Shown: positions 33,041-40,656 of the stretch, in pieces
How positions within the stretch are numbered: the stretch's first letter is position 1
Layout of the letters: every line of letters begins with the position of its first letter
From: Actinomadura physcomitrii
GTDB lineage: Bacteria; Actinomycetota; Actinomycetes; Streptosporangiales; Streptosporangiaceae
Direction: 5' to 3'
Assembly: GCF_008923205.2 (NCBI RefSeq)
Contig: NZ_WBMS02000017.1
Coordinates: 124,001-188,000 of the forward strand
Length of the DNA: 64,000 nucleotides
Position numbers and translations under genes: made by a program
Notes under the pieces: model-generated
Told to the model about the DNA's origin: nothing
Seen by the model: the letters and a program-made list of their open reading frames with translations, nothing else
Database searches by the model: none

Positions 33041-33594
33041 CCCACCTCCCCGCGACGCTCCCCGCGACGCGCTGCGGCGCGGTCACCGTCTTCGCCGACC
33101 AGGCGGCGGAGCTGGTCGATGGCGTGTCGCGCCTTGCCGGGCAGGACGACCTCGGTCGGGTCTTCGACCAGGCGTAGCTGGCGGACGTGCGGGACCCGGA
33201 CGATGCCGCCGACGCGCGCCTCCAGTAGCGCGAACCGGGCGGTGGCGTCCCGCGATTCCGGGCCGCCGTCGCTGACGATCGCCAGCGCCGCCACCCGCTC
33301 GTCCCACTCGCGCAGGACGCCGATCGCCGCAGTTGCCCGCGTGGCCGCTGCCGCGGTGTTGCGCGCCGCGAGTACGATCGGTCGGCCCTTGGCGTCCAGT
33401 GGTGCGCAGTCCAGCTCCAGCAGCGACTCGATCGAGCCCATGTCCCACGCCGTGGGCAGCAGCGCAGCGAGAGTGCTGGTGCCGGCGCCGCCGTGCGCAC
33501 CGGCCACCACCACATCCAGCGCCTCGCGCTCGATGTGCGGCGCCGCGGGCAGTCCCGTTGCCGGGTGGATCGTTCTGCTTTGGCGAAGACTCAC
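33031..33594 (-). CDS. MinD/CpaE-like protein with degenerate Walker A, first gene of the conjugation operon
   Basis: The start is uncertain: GTG 33594 was chosen, and the frame is open to 33672. The 187-aa product has VVVAGAHGGAGTSTLAALL, which aligns with the ParA/MinD deviant Walker A (KGGxGKT), but the nucleotide-contacting Lys is replaced by Thr. Further segments (LLELDCAPLDAKGRPIVLAAR, VAALAIVSDGG) follow the same fold. Such proteins often head SCO6880-type conjugation operons. Without the Lys it may bind rather than hydrolyse nucleotide. It overlaps the pilin gene by 10 bp. Confidence 0.6.
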   Translation of the reverse strand: MSLRQSRTIHPATGLPAAPHIEREALDVVVAGAHGGAGTSTLAALLPTAWDMGSIESLLELDCAPLDAKGRPIVLAARNTAAAATRATAAIGVLREWDERVAALAIVSDGGPESRDATARFALLEARVGGIVRVPHVRQLRLVEDPTEVVLPGKARHAIDQLRRLVGEDGDRAAARRGERRGEVGCR

Positions 33595-33780
33595 CCATAC
33601 CCCCGAATCATTGCTCTGGGTTGATGAGTGATTACAGTAAGTGGCAGACTTGTGGAGCGCAAGCATCACCAAACAACTTCTTCACAAGCCAACATCACTG
33701 ACAACGCGCTACCGCAGTACCCGATCCGCCACACTGGAAGGACCACCCGCACGATGTCCGCAACCCCAGGAGCCCCAGCG
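33595..33780. promoter_or_regulatory. Divergent promoter region of the conjugation operon
   Basis: This A/T-richer 186-bp gap separates the leftward conjugation operon from the rightward HTH/hydrolase genes. CTTGTG (33649-33654) and CACAAG (33683-33688) form an inverted repeat about 40 bp across, a possible operator for the HTH protein encoded at 33781. No clear -35/-10 pair could be fixed. Confidence 0.4.
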
Positions 33781-34095
33781 ATGACCGACACGCCCGGCCG
33801 CGACCCCGACGTGCTCACCACCGCCGAACTCGCGACCAAACTCGGCCTGTCGCCCCAGACCGTTCGCCGGATGGCCAACGCCGGGCAGATCCCCGCGCTC
33901 AAGACCGGCAAGGACTTCCGCTACTCCTGGGAAGCGGTCCGCGAGGTGCTGCGGCAGCCCCACCACCAACCCGGGGGCCCCGCCGATGACACACAGGACG
34001 ACCGACCCGCCCACGCAGCACGTAAGGGAGCCGGGTACCGCGCCCAAAACCGCGCCCGCACCGGCGCCCATAACCCCATCACCGACGTCGACTAA
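33781..34095 (+). CDS. Excisionase-family/MerR-like helix-turn-helix protein
   Basis: The start was chosen at ATG 33781, with AGGAG eight bases upstream. Residues 12-60 read LTTAELATKLGLSPQTVRRMANAGQIPA, then TGKDFRYSWEAVREVL. This is a compact winged helix-turn-helix of the excisionase/BldC type. The C-terminal 45 residues are charged and low in complexity. Its position between the divergent conjugation operon and the hydrolase suggests it regulates transfer rather than excision; a separate Xis-like gene lies beside the integrase. Confidence 0.7.
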   Translation: MTDTPGRDPDVLTTAELATKLGLSPQTVRRMANAGQIPALKTGKDFRYSWEAVREVLRQPHHQPGGPADDTQDDRPAHAARKGAGYRAQNRARTGAHNPITDVD

Positions 34096-34122
34096 CGCCC
34101 GGTCTCGGCGGCGGCCCGCGCG

Positions 34123-35103
34123 GTGAAGGCCGCCGCCACCATCTGCGCCGCCGTCCTGGCGCTCCCGCTCGCCCTCGTCCTGCTCCTGGCCGGAAAGCAA
34201 GACCCGGCCATCGGCGCCGGTCCGGTTGCGGGTGCGCCTACCCGGCTCGCCCGTGCCGACATCCCGCCCGCCTACCTGCGCTGGTACCTCGACGCCGCCC
34301 TAACCTGCCCGGGCCTGGGCTGGAACGTCCTCGCCGCGATCGGCAAGATCGAATCCGACCACGGCCGCTCCACCGCACCCGGTGTGAAGACCGGGGAGAA
34401 CAGCGCCGGCGCCGCCGGACCCATGCAGTTCCTCGCCGGCACCTGGGCCACTTACGGCGTCGACGGCGATCACGACGGACACACCGACCGCTACAACCCC
34501 GCCGACGCCATTTACGGCGCCGCCCACTACCTGTGCGCCAACCACGCCGGCCAAGGCGGCAAACACCTGTACCAAGCGATCTGGCAGTACAACCACGCCG
34601 ACTGGTACGTCCACAAAGTCCTCACCCAAGCCGCCGCCTACGCCACCCCCACACCCGCCGCGAGCGGACGCGGTGCCATCGCGGTCCGCGCTTCGCTGCA
34701 CTGGCTCGGCACCCCCTACTCCTGGGGCGGCGGCGGACCGGCAGGCCCCAGCTACGGCATCGCCCAAGGCGCCGGAACCAAAGGGTTCGACTGCTCCGGC
34801 CTCACCCAATACGCCTGGGCCAAAGCCGGCATCCAACTCCCACGCGTCGCCGCCGCCCAGTACACCGCCGGCCCGCACATCCCACGCACCCAACTAAAGC
34901 CCGGTGACCTGCTGTTCTTCGCCACCGACACCCGCAACCCGGCCACGATCCACCACGTCGGCCTCTACTACGGCCGCGGACAAATGATCCACGCCCCACA
35001 AACCGGCGACGTCGTCCGCATCTCCCAATTCACCGGCAACCCCTACCGCGAACGCCAGTACATCGGCGCCACCCGCCCGAGCACTTCCCACAGCACAGCC
35101 TGA
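34123..35103 (+). CDS. Secreted bifunctional wall hydrolase: lytic transglycosylase plus NlpC/P60
   Basis: A 326-aa protein starting at GTG 34123. It has an N-terminal signal or anchor helix (about residues 4-24). A transglycosylase domain follows (about 45-170) with the catalytic-Glu segment IGKIESDHGRS, and GPMQFLAGTWATYG. The NlpC/P60 endopeptidase domain (about 190-315) has Cys in GFDCSGLTQYAW and His in HHVGLYYG. This VirB1-like pair opens peptidoglycan so that the conjugation channel can cross the wall. It is transcribed with the upstream HTH gene. Confidence 0.9.
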   Translation: MKAAATICAAVLALPLALVLLLAGKQDPAIGAGPVAGAPTRLARADIPPAYLRWYLDAALTCPGLGWNVLAAIGKIESDHGRSTAPGVKTGENSAGAAGPMQFLAGTWATYGVDGDHDGHTDRYNPADAIYGAAHYLCANHAGQGGKHLYQAIWQYNHADWYVHKVLTQAAAYATPTPAASGRGAIAVRASLHWLGTPYSWGGGGPAGPSYGIAQGAGTKGFDCSGLTQYAWAKAGIQLPRVAAAQYTAGPHIPRTQLKPGDLLFFATDTRNPATIHHVGLYYGRGQMIHAPQTGDVVRISQFTGNPYRERQYIGATRPSTSHSTA

Positions 35104-35134
35104 CCGGAGGTACCGCATGACCTACTCACGTCCC

Positions 35135-35533
35135 TCACTCCGGCACATCGGAGAGCAGTTCACCAACCTGCGTCAACACCAGCGAGCGGACCGCTCGCTT
35201 GACACCAGCATGTTCAGGTTCACCGATCCGATCGCTTACATCCGCCCACCGTTCAAGGGCAGAGACAACCAGGGCCCACAGGTCACCAGCCAGCTCCACA
35301 ATGACGGTCTGCTCAACCGGAGGCCAGGTGCCAGACCCAGGAACGCCCGGAGTCCAATGCGCCACCTGGTCCCAGCCAGCCCGGCGGATGGCCCGTCCGG
35401 TGTCGATGACACCACGAGGGTCGCCCTTCTCCGACTCGACGCTCACCTCGCTATCGATGCAGGCATCGATGACCTGCCACTGCCGAGTCGTCATCTCGAC
35501 CGAGTGAGTCGCGCCCAAAGCAGATGGAGACAC
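35135..35533 (-). CDS. Hypothetical protein antisense to the PAPS-reductase remnant region
   Basis: A 132-aa frame (alternative start 35494) with natural composition: TRQWQVIDACIDSEVSVESEKGDP in part, then VIVELAGDLWALVVSALERWAD and SLVLTQVGELLSD. The opposite plus-strand frame over the same bases is Arg/Ser/Pro-rich and looks like a shadow, so the minus-strand reading is preferred. No family is recognised. Confidence 0.45.
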   Translation of the reverse strand: MSPSALGATHSVEMTTRQWQVIDACIDSEVSVESEKGDPRGVIDTGRAIRRAGWDQVAHWTPGVPGSGTWPPVEQTVIVELAGDLWALVVSALERWADVSDRIGEPEHAGVKRAVRSLVLTQVGELLSDVPE

Positions 35534-35629
35534 GAAGGATCATCGTCACCGACCTACAAGAGAGCGTCAAGAGCCACCGGAGAGCACCTCCCAGCTGACG
35601 GAGATCGTCACTACATATTCGCAATAACC

Positions 35630-35863
35630 TGCCCCTTCTACCGCCTGTCCGCCTGGCAGGACATGCGACGCGACCAACCCCACCTGTTCACCAAGGCATG
35701 CCACCTCGGAACCGCCATCAACGGGCGCCGTCGCACCCTCGGTAAGGACCTCGGCTACCTCACCCGCTACAACGCTCGCCTCGCCGACGTCACCCCCAAC
35801 GCGGACACCCTCGCCTTCGACGACGGGGACGGCACCTGCGACACCGGCTGGTGCCTCACATGA
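35630..35863 (+). pseudogene. 3' remnant of a PAPS-reductase-like gene
   Basis: The plus-strand frame ending at 35863 carries ITCPFYRLSAWQDMRRDQP, then NGRRRTLGKDLGYLTRY and a Cys-rich end GTCDTGWCLT. This resembles the C-terminal part of phosphoadenosine-phosphosulfate-reductase-like proteins found on actinobacterial mobile elements (C-P-F, W, later C-x-x-x-x-C). The upstream catalytic part is absent and replaced by sequence coding on the other strand. Its TGA overlaps the start of the Xis-like gene, so its translation may still matter for coupling. Confidence 0.4.
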
Positions 35864-36195
35864 ACGCAAACACCAAGCAAGAAGACGCGCCACGCCGACC
35901 TCGGAAAGCTCAGGAGCACACCGGAGGCACTGGAAACCGAGAAACAACCGACCGTGCTGGCCACGCGGGTCGAGGCCGGATCGCTCAGGAGGAACCACCG
36001 GCGGCTGAAGAGATCCCAGGAGACGAGAGGATCCAGGTCTACACGGTCAAACAGGTCGCGGAGACTCTTCAGGTCGGCCGAGACAAGGTGTTCATGCTGA
36101 TCCGGACCGGCCGCCTGCGCAGCATCAAGATCGGACGGCTCCGCCGGATCACCGCTCGCCAACTCGCCGACTTCATCGCCTCACTCGAAGAGTGA
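35860..36195 (+). CDS. xis: Excisionase-like (Xis) HTH protein
   Basis: The ATG at 35860 overlaps the previous stop (ATGA). The 111-aa product has a disordered charged N-terminal half and a C-terminal excisionase-type winged HTH (about residues 60-108; VYTVKQVAETLQVGRDKVFMLIRTGRLRSIKIG, shown here in part, then RRITARQLADFI). Position directly before the RHH and integrase genes is standard for the directionality factor of actinobacterial elements. Confidence 0.8.
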   Translation: MNANTKQEDAPRRPRKAQEHTGGTGNRETTDRAGHAGRGRIAQEEPPAAEEIPGDERIQVYTVKQVAETLQVGRDKVFMLIRTGRLRSIKIGRLRRITARQLADFIASLEE

Positions 36196-36199
36196 CATG

Positions 36200-36270
36200 C
36201 GCGCTCCGTAGTGGTTGCGCTACGGTGTGCTACGCATCGTCTCGGGCCTCTCCGACGAGGGGCCCGAGGG
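36200..36270 (+). promoter_or_regulatory. Paired inverted repeats after xis (terminator or Xis/Int-binding region)
   Basis: CCGTAG (36206-36211) pairs with CTACGG (36220-36225). A second, stronger hairpin pairs CTCGGGCC (36241-36248) with GGCCCGAG (36261-36268) but is followed by only a weak T-tract. The motif GCTAC also recurs here. The region may terminate or attenuate xis transcription, or may hold recombinase binding sites. Confidence 0.4.
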
Positions 36271-36345
36271 TCGCTTCTTGATAACTCCATCGACACGAGC
36301 GCGATCTCACCTCGGCACACGCAACTGACGAGAGGAGATGCACAC

Positions 36346-36522
36346 ATGACGGAAGACAGGACGACCCTGCCCGCGGTGCGGGTGGACATGGCGTTCAAGC
36401 AGCGCCTTGCCGCGTACGCGGAGTCGCAGGAACGCGACGTGTCTTGGGTCATCAGGAAAGCGATCAAGGAGTATCTCGACCGACGCGAGGAGCGATCGAT
36501 TGAGCAAGATCTTGATCGGTAA
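36346..36522 (+). CDS. Ribbon-helix-helix (CopG-like) protein
   Basis: A 58-aa protein starting at an ATG behind AGAGGAG. LPAVRVDMAFKQRLAAYAESQERDVSWVIRK (shown in part) is the classic strand-helix-helix pattern of RHH/CopG DNA-binding dimers. It overlaps the integrase start by 23 bp, so it is coupled to integrase translation and probably regulates the int/xis region. Confidence 0.75.
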   Translation: MTEDRTTLPAVRVDMAFKQRLAAYAESQERDVSWVIRKAIKEYLDRREERSIEQDLDR

Positions 36523-37678
36523 GTACGCAGGAACCATCTACCAGGAGAAAGGAGGCTATACCGGAGCCGTGGCCCTCGGCTTCGGGCCGGACGGCAAACG
36601 CAAGCGGCTCAAGCGGAAGGGCAGGACCAAGAGCCAGGTTCTAGACAGGCTCAAGGAGGCAGTCGCCGACCTGGAAGCGGGGGTCAAGACTCCCGTGAAC
36701 TACACGGTCGGGGACGCCGTCGAGGACTGGCTCGCCAAGGGACTCAGAGGCCTCGACGACGACACGGTCATCAACTACCGGAGTCTCGCCCGCAAGCACG
36801 TCATCCCGCTGATCGGCAAGCCCCGACTCGGCGACCTGAAGGCGGACGACGTGGACACCTGGCTCGACGGCCTCACCGACTCGCTGTCCACCCGGACCTT
36901 GCGGCTCGTGCACGCGATCCTCAAGCGCGCGATCCGTCAGGCGCAGGCGCGAGACATGGTCACGCGCAACGTGGCCGAGCTGGTCAAGACCCCCAAGGGC
37001 CTGGCCGGACGTCCGAGCCGGGCGCTAACGCTCGAGCAGGCCCAAGCCGTTCTCGCGGCGGCCAAGTCATCGCGACTGCACGCCTACGTCGAGCTCAGCC
37101 TCCTGACGGGCGTCCGAACCGAAGAGGCGCGGGCTCTGCGCTGGGACCACGTCGTGGCGTGGGTCGACGAAGAAGAATGGCGGCCCGTGGTCAAGGCCGG
37201 CTTCGACCACGAAAGGTTCGCCATCTACGTGTGGCGGTCCGTGCGGGCCGGCGGTGATACCAAGACCGAGAAGTCGCGTCGAACGCTGGAACTGCCTGGA
37301 CGGGCGGCGGAGGCTCTGCGCAGACACCACACGCGGCAGGCCGCGCAGCGGCTCAAAGCGGGGGAGGTGTGGCAGGACAACGGCCTGGTGTTCTGCTCGA
37401 CGAGCGGAAGGCCGCTGGACGCCGCCAACGTGCGGCGGGCGTTGCGGCTTATCACCAAGAAGGCGGGGATCGGGGAGACTTGGTCGCCGCGCGAACTGCG
37501 TCACTCGTTCGTCTCGATCATGAGTGACGGCGGCCTGCCTATCGAGGCGATCGCTGATCTGTGCGGGCACTCCTCGCCGGCGGTCACCGGGGAGGTCTAC
37601 CGGCATCAGCTCCGGCCGGTGATCACCAAGGGCGCGGAGGCCGTCGACGCGGTGTTCGGTCCGAGCAAGTCGGCGTAG
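36500..37678 (+). CDS. int: Tyrosine site-specific integrase of the ICE
   Basis: The start was set at TTG 36500, preceded by AGGAGCG; the longer frame to 36407 only shadows the RHH gene. The 392-aa product has an N-terminal arm-binding region (GKYAGTIYQEKGGYTGAVALG), a SAM-like core-binding domain (about residues 70-150), and the catalytic domain with R (LLTGVRTEEARALRW), HxxR (ELRHSFVSIMS), H (DLCGHSSPAVT) and the nucleophile Tyr (VYRHQL). It inserts the element into the tRNA-Pro gene 100 bp downstream. Confidence 0.95.
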   Translation: MSKILIGKYAGTIYQEKGGYTGAVALGFGPDGKRKRLKRKGRTKSQVLDRLKEAVADLEAGVKTPVNYTVGDAVEDWLAKGLRGLDDDTVINYRSLARKHVIPLIGKPRLGDLKADDVDTWLDGLTDSLSTRTLRLVHAILKRAIRQAQARDMVTRNVAELVKTPKGLAGRPSRALTLEQAQAVLAAAKSSRLHAYVELSLLTGVRTEEARALRWDHVVAWVDEEEWRPVVKAGFDHERFAIYVWRSVRAGGDTKTEKSRRTLELPGRAAEALRRHHTRQAAQRLKAGEVWQDNGLVFCSTSGRPLDAANVRRALRLITKKAGIGETWSPRELRHSFVSIMSDGGLPIEAIADLCGHSSPAVTGEVYRHQLRPVITKGAEAVDAVFGPSKSA

Positions 37679-37727
37679 GTCGGGTGACGGTGGCTCCCCT
37701 TTTGGCTCCCCATCGACCTTCAAGATC

Positions 37728-37759
37728 GAAAAAGGGCTCCGGAATGATCTCCGAAGCCC
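37728..37759 (-). terminator. Intrinsic terminator of tRNA-Pro
   Basis: Read on the minus strand, GGGCT-t-CGGA pairs with TCCG-g-AGCCC (plus positions 37734-37759, nine pairs with one mismatch), followed by TTTTT at 37733-37729. It lies directly downstream of the tRNA 3' end, within ICE-derived sequence. Confidence 0.7.
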
Positions 37760-37780
37760 TTCTGACCTGGTCTTTCTCTG

Positions 37781-37854
37781 TCGGGACGGCGGGATTTGAA
37801 CCCACGACCCCTTGACCCCCAGTCAAGTGCGCTGCCAAACTGCGCTACGTCCCG
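37781..37854 (-). tRNA. tRNA-Pro (GGG), attachment site of the ICE
   Basis: On the minus strand: acceptor stem CGGGACG/CGTCCCG with discriminator A, D-arm GCGC...GCGC, anticodon stem CTTGA/TCAAG around loop CTGGGGG (anticodon GGG), and T-arm GTGGG-TTCAAAT-CCCGC. No CCA is encoded. The 3' end faces the integrase gene, so the 3' half serves as attR and is supplied by the element or restored upon integration. Confidence 0.95.
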
Positions 37855-37901
37855 GTGCCCGCCTGAGCGGGCGTGATTACTCTAGCGCAGTCCGGAGGGT
37901 C

Positions 37902-38684
37902 GTGCGTACCGGGTTGTTGCCGCCGGGGGTGCGGGCCTCGTGGGTCGTCTTCGATCTCGCGGCGGGGCGTGCGGTCGCGGAGCGGCGGCCGGCGGAGGTG
38001 TTCCGGGCGGCCTCGGTGGTGAAGGTGCTGCTGGCGCTCGACTTCCTGCGGGGACGGGACGTTCGGGGACGGGACCGGGGGCTCGTCGAGGCGCTGTTGA
38101 GGGCGAGTGATGACGCGGCGGCGGACGAGTTGTGGGAGCGCGGGGGTCGTGCGGGGATCGTCGAGCGGATGGTGCGCCTGATCGGGTTGCGGGAGACGGT
38201 GCCGCCGCCGGCGGAGATGCAAGGGTGGTGGGGGTACACGGGGATCAGTGCCGGCGACGTGGTGCGGGTCTATCGGTATGCGCTGGGTGTGCCGGAGGGG
38301 CGGTTCGTGCTGGAGCAGTTGGGGCGGATGGCGGACAAGGGTGCGGACGGGTTCGATCAGGTCTTCGGGATCGCGGGGGCGGGGGCGGTCAAGCAGGGGT
38401 GGTCGGGGTTCGAGGACGTGCCGGACCGGCGGCGGGCGCCGGAGGAGCTGGGGCTCGGACGGCCCGCGCTGCACACGACCGGGGTGGTGGGCGGCAGGGT
38501 CGTCGCGGTGCTGACGCTGCATCCGGAGGGGACGTCCGCCGAGGCGGCGGCGGAGTGCGTGACGGCGCTCGCGAGGGCTGTGATGCAGGTCACAGCGGTG
38601 GGTAGGGGTTCGTCTCCGGAAGGTCAGTGGAAGCGGTCCTTTTGGGGCGAAAAGAAAAAGCCGGTTAAAGATCCGGACTGGTAA
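37902..38684 (+). CDS. Class A beta-lactamase-like serine hydrolase
   Basis: The start was chosen at GTG 37902 with GGAGG upstream; the longer frame runs into the tRNA gene. The 260-aa product has the serine-hydrolase motifs of the PBP/class A beta-lactamase fold: S-x-x-K in AASVVKVLLALDFL, SDD (in LLRASDDAAADEL) in place of SDN, and KQG in VKQGWSGF in place of KTG. There is no clear signal peptide, and the C-terminus is very basic (KKKPVKDPDW). It might act on peptidoglycan or another ester/amide; the altered motifs argue against a typical resistance enzyme. This is the first chromosomal gene beyond the ICE, divergent from tRNA-Pro. Confidence 0.7.
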   Translation: MRTGLLPPGVRASWVVFDLAAGRAVAERRPAEVFRAASVVKVLLALDFLRGRDVRGRDRGLVEALLRASDDAAADELWERGGRAGIVERMVRLIGLRETVPPPAEMQGWWGYTGISAGDVVRVYRYALGVPEGRFVLEQLGRMADKGADGFDQVFGIAGAGAVKQGWSGFEDVPDRRRAPEELGLGRPALHTTGVVGGRVVAVLTLHPEGTSAEAAAECVTALARAVMQVTAVGRGSSPEGQWKRSFWGEKKKPVKDPDW

Positions 38685-38763
38685 CGAAGATGGTGGCGAA
38701 CGGACCTTCGTCGACGTATGTAGCTTTTTCTCCCAGGCATGAAACGCCGAACGGGGGACTGGA

Positions 38764-40656
38764 GTGTCGGAAGCGGACGGCACGAGGGGACCGTCTGGTG
38801 TGCACGCGGCGGACCTCGAGAACCTGCGGGGGGCGGCGCACGACCGCGCGGTGCTGGCCGAGGCGCGGGTGATGCTGGCCCGGCGGCTGAAGGTGCCGCC
38901 CGGCGAGGCGCTGCAGCACCTCATCTGGCTCGCCCGTGACCTGGAGATGGAGCTGCCGGAGGCGGCGGCGATGGTCGTCCAGGGCGGCGGCGTCGGAGCC
39001 GAGGGCGCGGTGGTGGCCGGGCGGCGGCCGCCGCGCGCGGAGGGCACCGACCGGCGGGGCGTGGTGTCCGAGGCCGAGGACCTGCTGCACCGCCTGGCCG
39101 CCGAGGACACCGGGGGCGACGCCGCGCTCGTCGAGGGGCTGCCCGCGGACCCGGTGGCGCGGGGCCTGCTGGACGGGGCGCTGGACTCCGCGGCGCACCT
39201 GGTGCCGGTGCGCGGCCCGGACGGCGAGGTCCAGGACTTCCTGTACGCCGAGCTGAACGAGGGCGCCCGGGACCTGTTCGGGCGGGGCGCCGAGGAGCTG
39301 ACGGGGCAGCGGCTGCTGCGGACGGATCCGGGCGCGGCGCTCAGCGGCCTGTTCGAGGACTACGTCGCGGTGCTGGAGGGCGGGACGGCCCTGGACCGCG
39401 ACTCGATCATGTACTCGACCGTTCAGGGCGGGCTGTCGCGGTCGTCGCGGATGAGCGTGCGGTGCGTCCAGGTGCCGACGGGCGTGTGCCTCACCTGGCG
39501 GTACCACTCCGGTGAGGACCGCACGGTGCGGCGGCTGGAGCGGGTGGAGCGGCTGGCGCTGATCGGGTTCGGGGAGTGGGACCTGGTCACCGGGCAGGCG
39601 GACTGGACGCCGCAGATGCTGGCGAACTACGGCCTCGGCCCGGACGAGGTGCCGCCGGCGCCGCACGACCTGCCGAAGGTGGTCGCCGACGACGACCTGC
39701 CGCTGGTGGAGGAGGCCGTGCAGACGATGTTCTCGCGGCGGGAGCCGGTGGAGGCCGAGCACCGGGTGATCGGCAAGGACGGCGCGCCGCGGCATCTGTG
39801 GGTGTTCGCCGAGCCGGTGCTGGACGACTCCGGGCTGCCGGTGTCGATCAACATCGTCTCGCAGGACATCACGCGGCGCCGCGGGGTGGAGCGGGCGCTG
39901 GCGGAGACGCGCCGGCAGATGCTCAAGCAGCAGGCGCGGACGGCACAGGAGCGCAAGGTGGCGGTGACGCTGCGCCGGGCGATCCTGCCGGACGAGGAGG
40001 AGGAAGGGGAGCTGCCGGGGCTGCGGGTGGCGATCCGGGCGCTGGCGGCGGAGAGCACGGCGCGGATCGGCGGAGACTGGTTCGCCACCCGCGCGATGCC
40101 GGACGGGCGGGCGCTGTTCGCGATCGGGGACGCGGCGGGGCACGGCCTTCCGGCGGCGGCGTCGATGGCGCGCAGCCGGAACGGGCTGCTCGGCCTGTCG
40201 TGCACGGGGGAGTCGGCGGGGCAGCTGGTGGGCTGGCTGAACGAGCTGGTCGGCAGCATGGACCCGCCGGCGACGGGCACCGCCATCGTGGGCCATTACC
40301 GGCCGGACCGGCGCGTCATGGAATGGACGTGCGCCGGGCATCTGCCGCCGATCCTGGTGCGGGACGGGCATGCCGAGCCGCTGGAGGTCTACCGCGATCC
40401 GTTGCTCGGCGCGCTGCCGGACTGGGAGTACACGACGATCTCCACGGAACTGCATCCGGGGGATCTGCTGTTCCTTTACACCGATGGGCTGGTGGAGCGC
40501 AGGGACACCGATCTCGACGAGCGGATCGAGCGGCTCACCGGCATTCTGCGGGAGTCCTCGGCGGGGCCGGAACTGGCGCTGGACGAGGTGCTGGCGCGGA
40601 TGGAGCACGACCGGGCGGCCGACGACACCACGATGTTCGCCCTGCACGTGGAGTGA
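38764..40656 (+). CDS. ANTAR-PAS-SpoIIE (PP2C) phosphatase
   Basis: A 630-aa protein from GTG 38764. An ANTAR-like helical domain lies at about residues 18-72 (LRGAAHDRAVLAEARVMLARR, then GEALQHLIWLARDLEMEL). Two PAS-like regions follow (about 120-250 and 265-380; EWDLVTGQADWTPQMLANYG, HLWVFAEPVLDDSG), then a SpoIIE/PP2C phosphatase domain (about 400-628) with metal-binding IGGDWFA, AIGDAAGHGLPAAA and a final DRAADDTTMFAL. Such proteins dephosphorylate anti-anti-sigma factors in stress-sigma partner-switching. An ANTAR (RNA-binding) domain at the N-terminus is unusual. Confidence 0.85.
   Translation: MSEADGTRGPSGVHAADLENLRGAAHDRAVLAEARVMLARRLKVPPGEALQHLIWLARDLEMELPEAAAMVVQGGGVGAEGAVVAGRRPPRAEGTDRRGVVSEAEDLLHRLAAEDTGGDAALVEGLPADPVARGLLDGALDSAAHLVPVRGPDGEVQDFLYAELNEGARDLFGRGAEELTGQRLLRTDPGAALSGLFEDYVAVLEGGTALDRDSIMYSTVQGGLSRSSRMSVRCVQVPTGVCLTWRYHSGEDRTVRRLERVERLALIGFGEWDLVTGQADWTPQMLANYGLGPDEVPPAPHDLPKVVADDDLPLVEEAVQTMFSRREPVEAEHRVIGKDGAPRHLWVFAEPVLDDSGLPVSINIVSQDITRRRGVERALAETRRQMLKQQARTAQERKVAVTLRRAILPDEEEEGELPGLRVAIRALAAESTARIGGDWFATRAMPDGRALFAIGDAAGHGLPAAASMARSRNGLLGLSCTGESAGQLVGWLNELVGSMDPPATGTAIVGHYRPDRRVMEWTCAGHLPPILVRDGHAEPLEVYRDPLLGALPDWEYTTISTELHPGDLLFLYTDGLVERRDTDLDERIERLTGILRESSAGPELALDEVLARMEHDRAADDTTMFALHVE

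Larger units (their letters stand above)
1..37800. mobile_element. Integrative and conjugative element (left end outside window), integrated in tRNA-Pro
   Basis: The tyrosine integrase gene ends about 100 bp from the 3' end of a tRNA-Pro gene, with Xis-like and ribbon-helix-helix genes just upstream. A type IV secretion gene set lies between 20 and 35 kb, and a TOPRIM primase-like gene lies at the far end. This is the usual layout of an actinobacterial ICE using a tRNA 3' end as attB. The right boundary is placed in the tRNA 3' half; the exact core repeat cannot be set because the partner site (attL) is outside the window. No relaxase gene is recognisable here, so it is either beyond the left edge or divergent. 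Cargo includes a candidate defence block, regulatory genes and an IS5-family insertion. Confidence 0.8.

Noticed and set aside
35117..35629. The plus-strand frame upstream of the PAPS-reductase-like stub, as the N-terminus of that protein
   Set aside because: The residues are Arg/Ser/Pro-rich without the expected catalytic segments. The minus strand codes more plausibly over the same bases.
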